Below, in pieces: positions 52,713-58,162 of a stretch of 58,162 nt of DNA. Position 1 is the first letter of the stretch. Each line of letters begins with the position of its first letter. The DNA is from Nannocystaceae bacterium (GTDB lineage Bacteria; Myxococcota_A; Polyangia; Nannocystales; Nannocystaceae). Where the stretch lies: assembly GCA_019694555.1 (NCBI GenBank), contig JAIBBS010000030.1, positions 1 to 58,162 of the forward strand, in the 5' to 3' direction. Under the pieces are notes generated by a model, which ran no database searches, was not told the origin of the DNA, and worked only from the letters and a program-made list of their open reading frames with translations. A program made the position numbers and the translations under genes.

Positions 52713-52734
52713 GTTCACGCCCGGTCGCGTGAAC
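52713..52734. promoter_or_regulatory. Palindrome GTTCACGC-N6-GCGTGAAC after the tetR gene
   Basis: Perfect 8-base arms (52713-52720 and 52727-52734) around CCGGTC. TetR operators have this size and symmetry. It sits between the tetR stop and a downstream lipoprotein gene, so a terminator hairpin is the alternative. A second stem (TTCCTGG 52773-52779, CCAGGAA 52788-52794) follows. Confidence 0.4.
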
Positions 52735-52840
52735 CGATTGCGAGCCCACGACACGCGCGACGACGGGGTGAATTCCTGGCCTTGCGCCCAGGAACCATCG
52801 CCAGCGCGCGCGCACGGTGCAGGGACATCGAGTCCACGCC

Positions 52841-53668
52841 ATGCCGCACACCTCGCTCCGTCCGTTCTCGCTGCTCTCGCTCGCCGCCTGCGCGGCCCTG
52901 CTCGCCTGCGACGGCGATGACGACCCGGGCGGCGGTGGTGCCGTGACGAAGCAGGACGCGGGCCAGGCCGACGGCAAGAAGGATGCGAGCGACGATCTGT
53001 GCCAGGAGATCGGCAAGCCCGCGGGCTGCGATCTGTGCGGCGAGCTGGGCTGGTACGGCGACGGCGCCTGCGACGACTTCTGCAGCCAGCCCGATCCCGA
53101 CTGCGGCGGCGTCGCGCAGCCGTCGGCGTCGTGCCGCACCGCCGCGGCGGCGCTGCTGGCCGAGCTGGGCCCGCTGTCGTCGAGCGCGGGCACGGTCGCG
53201 TCGTTCGAGCTGGTCGACGCGTTGAGCGATCACGAGCTCATCCGCGCGACCATGACGCCCGATCCCGACGCCGAGCCCGGCAGCGAGCCCGAGCAGTGGA
53301 TGATCAACGCCGAGACCCTCGGTGGCGACCCGTGCCTGATCTACGGCGCGCAGCTGGTGTCGCAGGAGATCGATCTGCAGGACCAAGGCGGCGCGCCGGT
53401 GGGCAAGCCCAGCGCCGCGTGCAGCGACGCGGCCAAGGCGGCCATCACCGCGGTCGCGGACGTCGACGGCCAGTCGCCCGCACTCGGTGCGGTCGAGCTG
53501 GTCGACGGCTTCTCCGACCGCGAGCTGCTACGCGTGTCGCTGACCGACGACGACGGCGACGCCGACAGCTACCTCGTCAACACCGAGAGCCTCGGCGGCG
53601 ATCCGTGCCTGGTCTACGGCCTGCAGCTGCGAAGCCAGCAGATCGACCTGCGCGTCGGCACGCGCTGA
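52841..53668 (+). CDS. Lipoprotein with two copies of an unknown domain
   Basis: 275 residues. Signal peptide with lipobox AALLAC followed by Asp-rich residues. A Cys-rich segment (about 50-88: DLCQEIGKPAGCDLCGELGW, CDDFCSQPDPDCGG) precedes two repeats of about 80 residues. Both repeats contain FELVDALSD / VELVDGFSD, WMINAETLGGDPCLIYG / YLVNTESLGGDPCLVYG and QEIDLQ / QQIDLR, so they arose by duplication. Each has two Cys that may pair. I do not recognise the domain. It follows the tetR gene on the same strand after 140 bases and could be its target. Confidence 0.65.
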   Translation: MPHTSLRPFSLLSLAACAALLACDGDDDPGGGGAVTKQDAGQADGKKDASDDLCQEIGKPAGCDLCGELGWYGDGACDDFCSQPDPDCGGVAQPSASCRTAAAALLAELGPLSSSAGTVASFELVDALSDHELIRATMTPDPDAEPGSEPEQWMINAETLGGDPCLIYGAQLVSQEIDLQDQGGAPVGKPSAACSDAAKAAITAVADVDGQSPALGAVELVDGFSDRELLRVSLTDDDGDADSYLVNTESLGGDPCLVYGLQLRSQQIDLRVGTR

Positions 53669-53679
53669 GCAGCCGACGG

Positions 53680-53730
53680 CCCGTGACCGGCTCGGCCGCG
53701 CATCCTCGCGACAGACCGAGCCCTCACGGG
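53680..53730 (+). terminator. Long hairpin and REP-like core between convergent genes (copy B)
   Basis: The left arm begins CCCGTGACCGGCTCGG (53680-53695), the right arm ends CCGAGCCCTCACGGG (53716-53730). They pair over about 14 bases with a small bulge. The left arm is identical over 18 bases (CCCGTGACCGGCTCGGCC) to the REP-like copy near 10850. It lies between two gene ends, overlapping the stop of the minus-strand gene, so it may act as a bidirectional terminator. Confidence 0.5.
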
Positions 53731-54737
53731 CACGCGACGCCGCCCTGGTTGCCGCAGACCGTCCGCGTCCCCCACACGTCGATGCCGGCGGCGAAGCCCT
53801 GCGCCTCGCTGTCGAGCATCGCCGCGTGGTTGCTGATCTCGAAGTCGCCGCGGACCTGCACCAGCGGCATCGCCAGCAGGCTCGCGAGCGCCGCGTTGTT
53901 CTGGAACCGCACGTCGGCCCACGCGTAGGTGAGGTTGCCCAGCGCGCCGATGTCGACCAGCACGTCGTTGTTGCTGATGACGATGTTGCCGTAGAAGGTA
54001 CCGCCGGGATCCTCGGCGCCGCCGGTGTCGCCGCCCGCAGGGTCGTCGACGCCGGTGGTGCCCTCGCCCTCGTCGCCGCCGGAACAGAACGCGCACTGGC
54101 CGATGAAGCCCGCGCCCGCCAGCGACGCCAGCGCGTCGTTGTCGTCGATGATCACGTCGCCGAACACGCTCATGTACGGCTGGAACGCCAGCGTCGTCAG
54201 CTGGGCGTTGCCGGCGATGGTGAGACCGGCCCCGATCTCGCCCAGCTGCTCGAGCCCGGTCAGGCTCACCGCGTCGCTGGCCGAGATGTCGACCATGCCG
54301 CCGACGAAGGTCAGCTGCGCGAGCGGCCGCAGGTCCGCCGCGGTGCCGCTGATCACCAGATCGCCCATGATCGAACCCACGCACGCTTGCGCGTCGACCT
54401 CGGCCTGGGTCGCGAGCTCGAGATCGCCGTCGACCACGGTGCGGTTGTCGACCTCGACCATCAGCGCGCCGTTGTCGCAGCGGTACGTGACGCAGCCATC
54501 CGCGGTCTCGTAGCTCTCGCCGTGCGCCACCGGCTGCTCGCCGTAGACGCAGTCCGCGGGCGGCAGCTCCATCGTGGTCGCCGACGTGTTCGTCGCCGAA
54601 TCCGAAGCGTCGCCGCTGCTGCTGCCGCTCTCGCCTTCGCCCCCTTCGGCGCCAGGATCGATCGCTCGGCCGCAAGCGACCGCAATCGTCAATGCACTCA
54701 GCGACAGACCCTTCGCAACCCAACCAACTCGTTGCAT
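53724..54737 (-). CDS. Lipoprotein with vWFC-like and L-domain-like regions
   Basis: 337 residues. Signal peptide ending TIAVAC. A Ser/Gly/Glu linker covers about 28-55. A small Cys domain reads CVYGEQPVAHGESYETADGC then TYRC, like a von Willebrand C motif. Repeated strand/turn units (DLVISGTAADLRPLAQLTFV, GLTIAGNAQLTTLAFQPYM, DVIIDDNDALASLAGAGFI, IVISNNDVLVDIGALGNLTY) resemble the leucine-rich receptor L-domain. A Gly/Asp/Glu-rich insertion with two Cys (QCAFCSGGDEGEG) interrupts the repeats. The ligand is unknown. A sigma70-type promoter (54802-54830, minus) gives a leader of about 58 bases. Confidence 0.65.
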   Translation of the reverse strand: MQRVGWVAKGLSLSALTIAVACGRAIDPGAEGGEGESGSSSGDASDSATNTSATTMELPPADCVYGEQPVAHGESYETADGCVTYRCDNGALMVEVDNRTVVDGDLELATQAEVDAQACVGSIMGDLVISGTAADLRPLAQLTFVGGMVDISASDAVSLTGLEQLGEIGAGLTIAGNAQLTTLAFQPYMSVFGDVIIDDNDALASLAGAGFIGQCAFCSGGDEGEGTTGVDDPAGGDTGGAEDPGGTFYGNIVISNNDVLVDIGALGNLTYAWADVRFQNNAALASLLAMPLVQVRGDFEISNHAAMLDSEAQGFAAGIDVWGTRTVCGNQGGVACP

Positions 54738-54801
54738 GACTCGACCACCCAACCGTTCGACCATCGGCCCGTCCACGGGCCAGCCAACACCAACAAATCC
54801 C

Positions 54802-54830
54802 AGTCTACGGCAGGCGCGCACGTGCGGCAA
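54802..54830 (-). promoter_or_regulatory. Sigma70-type promoter TTGCCG-N17-TAGACT
   Basis: On the minus strand TTGCCG (54825-54830) and TAGACT (54802-54807) are 17 bases apart. It would drive the vWFC/L-domain lipoprotein gene. A palindrome at 54833-54848 lies just upstream of the -35. Confidence 0.5.
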
Positions 54831-54832
54831 GG

Positions 54833-54848
54833 CTGACACGGGTGTCAG
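54833..54848. promoter_or_regulatory. Palindrome CTGACAC-GG-GTGTCAG, candidate operator
   Basis: Perfect 7-base arms around GG, immediately upstream of the minus-strand promoter and touching the tandem repeat at 54841-54897. It could bind a dimeric regulator of either flanking gene. Confidence 0.4.
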
Positions 54849-54897
54849 GCCGGTGTGAGGCCGGTGTGAAGGCCGGTGTCAGGCCGGTGTGAAGGGT
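54841..54897 (+). repeat. Five tandem 11-12 base repeats in a divergent intergenic region
   Basis: Units GGTGTCAGGCC, GGTGTGAGGCC, GGTGTGAAGGCC, GGTGTCAGGCC and GGTGTGAAGGGT run head to tail. They lie between two divergent lipoprotein genes (starts 54737 and 54979). Confidence 0.8.
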
Positions 54898-54978
54898 GGG
54901 AGCGTGGGACGCAAAACGCCGATCGCGATCCGCCCGCGGTGCCACCGCGCTGGCCCTGCGGGCCCGATCCGTGCTTCG

Positions 54979-55437
54979 ATGCGTGCTGCGATGCACGGCG
55001 ACCCCCCGCGCCCCACGCCCCGCCGCCGCGGTTTCGCCCCCCGGCGAGGCCTCGCCTGGGCCGCGGCGCTGCTGCTGCCGCTGCTGCCCGCCTGCGACGA
55101 CGAGAGCTGCACGCTCGAGCGCGGACCGCTGTTCGAGCTGCACCTGGGCACGACCGACAACACTGCAGTCGCGCGCGTGCACGTCGAGGGCAGCTTCGAG
55201 GACACCGAGCTGCCGATGTTCGGCTGCGGCGACCCGGACATCACCGACACCGGGTTGAGCGAGACGTGCCTGTACCTGTGGGTGCCGCTGCCCGAGAGCA
55301 CCCGCGACGGCGTCGTGCAGCTGGTCATCGAGGCCGAGGGCTACGAGCCCAAGAGCATCGAGCACGAGGTCCTCAGCGATGGCTGCCACCTGCGGCCCGA
55401 TCAGCGACTCGAGGTCCCGCTCGTGCCGCAGGGCTGA
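54979..55437 (+). CDS. Small lipoprotein of unknown function
   Basis: 152 residues. A long basic N-region (PRPTPRRRGFAPRRG) precedes the signal core and lipobox (LLLPLLPAC), then DDESC. The mature part is beta-rich (LFELHLGTTDNTAVARVHVE, GVVQLVIEAEGYEPKSIEHE) with four more Cys that may pair. It resembles a small Ig-like or carboxypeptidase-regulatory-like sandwich but shows no named family. ATG 54979 or ATG 54991 is possible. The opposite-strand gene ends on the next base (55438). Confidence 0.6.
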   Translation: MRAAMHGDPPRPTPRRRGFAPRRGLAWAAALLLPLLPACDDESCTLERGPLFELHLGTTDNTAVARVHVEGSFEDTELPMFGCGDPDITDTGLSETCLYLWVPLPESTRDGVVQLVIEAEGYEPKSIEHEVLSDGCHLRPDQRLEVPLVPQG

Positions 55438-55740
55438 TCAGATTCCCGGCGCCGGCGCGAGCACGTCGCCGAGGCGGCGCTCGATCTCGGCGACCGGCAG
55501 CGGCGGCTCGTCCTCGTCCAAGGCATTGAGCTCGTCGACGATCGCCGCGATGCGCTCGCGCGCCGCGTCCTTGTGCGCGTCGTGGACGTAGCCCGAGAAG
55601 ATGGTGTCGCCGTTGGCGGCCTTGGCGATCTCGCGCTCGCGCTCGTGCTCGTCGAGCTCGGTGTAGAAGATCGACCGGTAGCTGCGGTTGTAGTCCGACT
55701 CGCGGTAGATCTCGAACATCGTGCGGTCGTCGACGGCCAT
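55438..55740 (-). CDS. Small hypothetical protein
   Basis: 100 residues, highly charged, no Cys, no signal. It starts AVDDRTMFEIYRESDYNRSY and continues YTELDEHEREREIAKAANGD. A helix (DAARERIAAIVDELNAL) and an acidic Pro-rich end follow. The composition suggests a helical cytosolic protein. It is divergent from the glutaredoxin-like gene (141 bases between starts) and abuts the small lipoprotein gene tail to tail. The family is unrecognised. Confidence 0.55.
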   Translation of the reverse strand: MAVDDRTMFEIYRESDYNRSYRSIFYTELDEHEREREIAKAANGDTIFSGYVHDAHKDAARERIAAIVDELNALDEDEPPLPVAEIERRLGDVLAPAPGI

Positions 55741-55854
55741 GGCGTGCGGACCATGCCTCAAGCCGAGCCCGCCTGGAAGGCCCGCGCACCGGCGCGCAGT
55801 CGCACGTCGGACGACGCACGCCGGCGGCGCTGGCCCCACCGCCGGGCACTCGCC

Positions 55855-55860
55855 TATGCT
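55855..55860 (+). promoter_or_regulatory. -10-like box TATGCT with downstream ribosome site
   Basis: TATGCT lies 21 bases before ATG 55882, with GGAG in between. Unlike many genes here, this one would have a normal leader. Confidence 0.35.
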
Positions 55861-55881
55861 CGCGCCCCGGAGAGCCCGCGG

Positions 55882-56781
55882 ATGTCGAAGCAGCCCACGT
55901 TGTTGCGCCTGTTGGGGCGCGCGCGCCAGATGGCGGAGCAGGCCCTGCCCGACGAGGTCAAGGACGCGGCCTCGCGGCTGCGCGATCGCGTGGTGCAGGC
56001 GGCGCCCGCACCGCTGGCGGCGGCGATCGAGCGCATCACCGCACGGGCCGAGGCCGAGCCCGACGCCGCCGCGGCGCCCGAACCGGCGCCCGCCGTCGAG
56101 CCGAGCGCGACGGTGACGACCGCATCGGCGGCGACGCCCCCGGCACCCGAGCCGAGCCCGCGCAGCGATCGCGCCAGCGTGCTCGAGCGCGTGCACGCCC
56201 GCGCCGAGCACGGGCTCAAGCCCGAGGACACGATGGTGGTGATCTACGCCACCGAGCGCGAGGCCGACGCGGTCGCGGCCATCGCCGCGCTGTTCGATGG
56301 CATCGAGACCACCGTGCGCGTCATGGATCTGGATCGCGAGCCGCCCCAGACCAAGCGCCAGCTCGCGGGCCTCACCGACGTGATGGTGCCGCCGTACGTC
56401 TACATCAACGGGCGCTACTGGGGCGGTCAGTACGAGCTCACCGCGCTGGCGGGCGACGGCGAGCTCGCGCTGGTGGTCAGCAACCGACTCGACGAGCTGT
56501 CGGCCGAGTCGCGCCGCATCGGCAAGCTGCACGACAGCGTCTCGGACGACATCACCGTCGACAACATCCTGCGACGCTGGCACGCCGGGCACATCCTGTG
56601 CGTCGACGACCTCGACGCGTGGCTCGAGCGCGACAAGCACGGCCACGAGCACTTCTACTACCAGGGCGGCGAGCACTCGCCCGACGAGATGCCGCGGGTC
56701 GCGGCCGAGATCGTCGCGTCGGTCGAAGCCGGACGCTACGAGGCCAAGTGGTTGTTCGACCCGATCGTGCACGTGCACTGA
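55882..56781 (+). CDS. Glutaredoxin-fold protein without catalytic cysteines
   Basis: 299 residues. The N-terminal 100 residues are helical then Ala/Pro-rich. A glutaredoxin-like domain lies at about 117-200: VVIYATEREADAVAAIAAL aligns without gaps to a glutaredoxin first strand and active-site helix. There CPYC is replaced by EADA (127-130). VPPYVYINGRYWGGQYEL matches the cis-Pro and glutathione-binding segment (TVPxVFINGxxIGGxxEL). The last 100 residues are unrecognised (RLDELSAESRRIGKLHDSVS, HAGHILCVDDLDAWLERDKH). It cannot reduce disulphides and may act as a binding or scaffold protein. ATG 55882 has GGAG upstream. Confidence 0.65.
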   Translation: MSKQPTLLRLLGRARQMAEQALPDEVKDAASRLRDRVVQAAPAPLAAAIERITARAEAEPDAAAAPEPAPAVEPSATVTTASAATPPAPEPSPRSDRASVLERVHARAEHGLKPEDTMVVIYATEREADAVAAIAALFDGIETTVRVMDLDREPPQTKRQLAGLTDVMVPPYVYINGRYWGGQYELTALAGDGELALVVSNRLDELSAESRRIGKLHDSVSDDITVDNILRRWHAGHILCVDDLDAWLERDKHGHEHFYYQGGEHSPDEMPRVAAEIVASVEAGRYEAKWLFDPIVHVH

Positions 56782-56837
56782 GAGGCTGGCCGCGAATGCT
56801 GACGGGCTCCCGTCGCGAAGCGACTGCAAAGAGGGGT

Positions 56838-56864
56838 CCCGTGACCGGCGTGGCCGGGCACGGG
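56838..56864 (+). repeat. REP-like palindromic repeat, copy C
   Basis: CCCGTG, A, CCGGC, loop GTG, GCCGG, G, CACGGG: a near-perfect 27-base hairpin. It matches the minus-strand copy at 10843-10869, including two flanking blocks: ATGCTGACGGGCTC (56796-56809, reverse complement of 10882-10895) and GCGGAGCTT (56873-56881, reverse complement of 10837-10845). Confidence 0.6.
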
Positions 56865-56904
56865 CAGAGGCAGCGGAGCTTCCTCTCCAGAGACTGAGCC
56901 GACC

Positions 56905-57477
56905 GTGGACCCGCGACGACGCGAGCGACTGCGCGGCCACCTGCGCCTGATCGACGACGGCGTCGCGCCCGTGGTCGCGCGCTGGCGCGAGCACATCCGC
57001 TGCGCGCCCGGCTGCGGTGATTGCTGCCACCAGAGCTTCCGCGTCAGCGCGCTCGAGGGCGAGCTGCTGCGCGAAGGCTTGGCCGCGCTCGCGCCCGCGG
57101 TGCGCGACGACATCCTCGCGCGCGCAGCCGCGTGGCAACCCGAGCGCCGCATGCCCTGCCCCGTGCTCGACGAGCAGGCGCGCTGCCGCTTGTACGATCA
57201 CCGTCCCCGGATCTGCCGCAAGTACGGCATCCCGCTGTGGCACCCCGATCGACCCCACGAGGTCCGCACCTGCGCGCTCAACTTCCGCGGCGTCGCCGAC
57301 ATCGATGCGGACGCGATCCTCGAGCCGCAGGCGGAGTGGGCGCGCGACTGGATCCGTCTGCGCGATGCCCTGGGGATCGCGCGGGGGCCCGGAGCCACAC
57401 CGGATGATTTCATCGCCGCGCACCTGGGCGCAGGCGCGGATCCGCCGCGCGGCGGGGATCCGCTGCCGGGTCTGTAG
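56905..57477 (+). CDS. YkgJ-family cysteine-cluster protein
   Basis: 190 residues, GTG start. The Cys cluster CAPGCGDCCHQSFRV at about 33-47, then CPVLDEQARCRLYDHRPRIC and KYGIPLWHP, match the UPF0153/YkgJ pattern (Cx3CxxCC ... CPxL ... CxIYxxRPxxCR). The Cys are thought to bind zinc or an iron-sulphur cluster. The function is unknown; some members are linked to oxygenases. The intergenic region before it carries the REP-like copy C. Confidence 0.82.
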   Translation: MDPRRRERLRGHLRLIDDGVAPVVARWREHIRCAPGCGDCCHQSFRVSALEGELLREGLAALAPAVRDDILARAAAWQPERRMPCPVLDEQARCRLYDHRPRICRKYGIPLWHPDRPHEVRTCALNFRGVADIDADAILEPQAEWARDWIRLRDALGIARGPGATPDDFIAAHLGAGADPPRGGDPLPGL

Positions 57478-57611
57478 TCGCAGCCACCGCGTGCGCTGCC
57501 ACGGGCCCGCGATCGTGCACGGGGGGTCACCTCGCTCGCGAAGATCGCGGCGTGCAACCCCTTCCATGCGCCGCCGTCGTTGCGTACGGTTTGCTCGGGG
57601 GTCGAGGGTTC

Positions 57612-58162
57612 ATGGCACGACGCGCATGGGCGAGTTCGCTGGGGTCCGCAGGGCTCCTCGCGATGCTCGCAGCAACCGGCTGCTACACCGGGCTGGGCGG
57701 TGGCACCGCGGGCGCCGACGGTGACGGCGGCAACGATGCCGGGGACGCCGGCACCACCGACGGCAACGATGGCGGCGACGCCGGTCCGGCCGACGAGCTG
57801 CCGGCACCGACGACCCGCCTGTTCCGCCTGACCCACGTGCAGTGGGAGAACACGGTGCAGGACCTGCTGTATCTGCCCGAGCCCACCGGGCTGTCGGCCG
57901 ACTTCCGCACCGATCCCAACGTCGGCGGCTTCCTGTTCGACAACAACGCCGCCACGCTCGAGGTCGATCAGGCGCTGTGGCAGAGCTATCAGCGCGCCGC
58001 GGTGCAGATCGCGGAGATGGTCACGGGCGACCCCACGCTGCTGGCCGCGATCGTGCCGCCCGACGGCGGCGACCCCGACGCGCGCGCGCTGCAGTTCGTG
58101 TCCGAGTTCGGTCGCCGCGCCTATCGCCGTCCGCTCGCCGACGACGAGCGCGACGCGCTGCT
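57612..58162 (+). CDS. DUF1592-type lipoprotein, N-terminal part only
   Basis: 184 residues are visible; the gene continues beyond the window. Signal peptide with a lipobox-like end (LAATGC) and a Gly/Asp linker to about 58. FRLTHVQWENTVQDLLYLPE is typical of the DUF1587 segment, and EFGRRAYRRPLADDERDALL of DUF1595, both found in large DUF1592/DUF1588 proteins of planctomycetes and myxobacteria, often with cytochrome-like parts. The function is unknown. TACGGT (57585-57590) may be the -10, with GAGG before ATG 57612. Confidence 0.75.
   Translation, partial: MARRAWASSLGSAGLLAMLAATGCYTGLGGGTAGADGDGGNDAGDAGTTDGNDGGDAGPADELPAPTTRLFRLTHVQWENTVQDLLYLPEPTGLSADFRTDPNVGGFLFDNNAATLEVDQALWQSYQRAAVQIAEMVTGDPTLLAAIVPPDGGDPDARALQFVSEFGRRAYRRPLADDERDAL

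Noticed and set aside
54841..54897. Possible CRISPR or origin iterons
   Set aside because: Units of 11-12 bases without spacers, in a single short cluster, with no replication gene or AT-rich region.

Overview
The window is about 58 kb of very GC-rich chromosomal DNA with dense coding on both strands. It looks like a myxobacterium (Myxococcota), most likely a Nannocystis/Plesiocystis-type lineage. The evidence is indirect: many secreted lipoproteins with Ser/Thr/Gly/Asp-rich linkers, myxococcal Cys-rich repeats (CGDG..GEECD), FG-GAP beta-propellers, a Ser/Thr kinase-TPR protein, several signalling systems, GTG starts and strong codon bias. I see no rRNA, tRNA, insertion sequence, phage gene or CRISPR array. 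No stretch over 300 bases lacks a gene.

Layout. 1-2029 (-): a secreted protein, an ECF sigma factor and a membrane anti-sigma candidate cut by the window edge. 2154-8181: FG-GAP lipoprotein, ACP-phosphodiesterase-like protein, exported archaemetzincin-TPR protein (-), PrmC, two lipoproteins. 8342-13252: large TPR protein, then HemE with a TlpA-like lipoprotein (-), then a glycerophosphodiesterase. 13284-17100: Cys-rich and FG-GAP surface proteins. 17272-23361: NtrC/NtrB-type two-component pair (-) divergent from an ABC ATPase/MacB-like permease pair that has a sigma54-type promoter. 23481-27478: metzincin; an LpoB / COG3014-like / beta-barrel operon (-); a DUF493 protein (-). 27498-33421: RND efflux pair and a hybrid histidine kinase (-). 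33602-39195: dehydrogenase, EI24-like membrane protein, pyrophosphatase (-), TerB-like protein, polytopic membrane protein (-). 39380-49412: ECF sigma factor, a fused anti-sigma/beta-lactamase-like protein, then a five-gene run including a Ser/Thr kinase-TPR protein. 49587-58162: aminotransferase, YchF (-), TetR, several lipoproteins, a glutaredoxin-like protein without its cysteines, a Cys-cluster protein, and the start of a DUF1592-type protein.

How genes work together. Three signalling modules sit beside their probable targets: the NtrC-type pair beside the sigma54-promoted ABC exporter; the ECF factor translationally coupled to a one-pass membrane protein whose outer domain is a beta-lactamase fold lacking its catalytic Ser, Lys and Tyr; and an LpoB-like lipoprotein co-transcribed with a COG3014-like lipoprotein. 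About a dozen proteins are probable lipoproteins, so the region is rich in cell-envelope functions.

Most notable. (1) The catalytically dead beta-lactamase-type sensor fused to an anti-sigma segment. (2) A REP-like palindromic element in three intergenic gaps. (3) A recurring -10-like TANNNT box 6-12 bases before start codons, which suggests frequent leaderless transcripts. (4) An exported archaemetzincin with one zinc-site Cys replaced by His. (5) Two thioredoxin-fold proteins that have lost CxxC.
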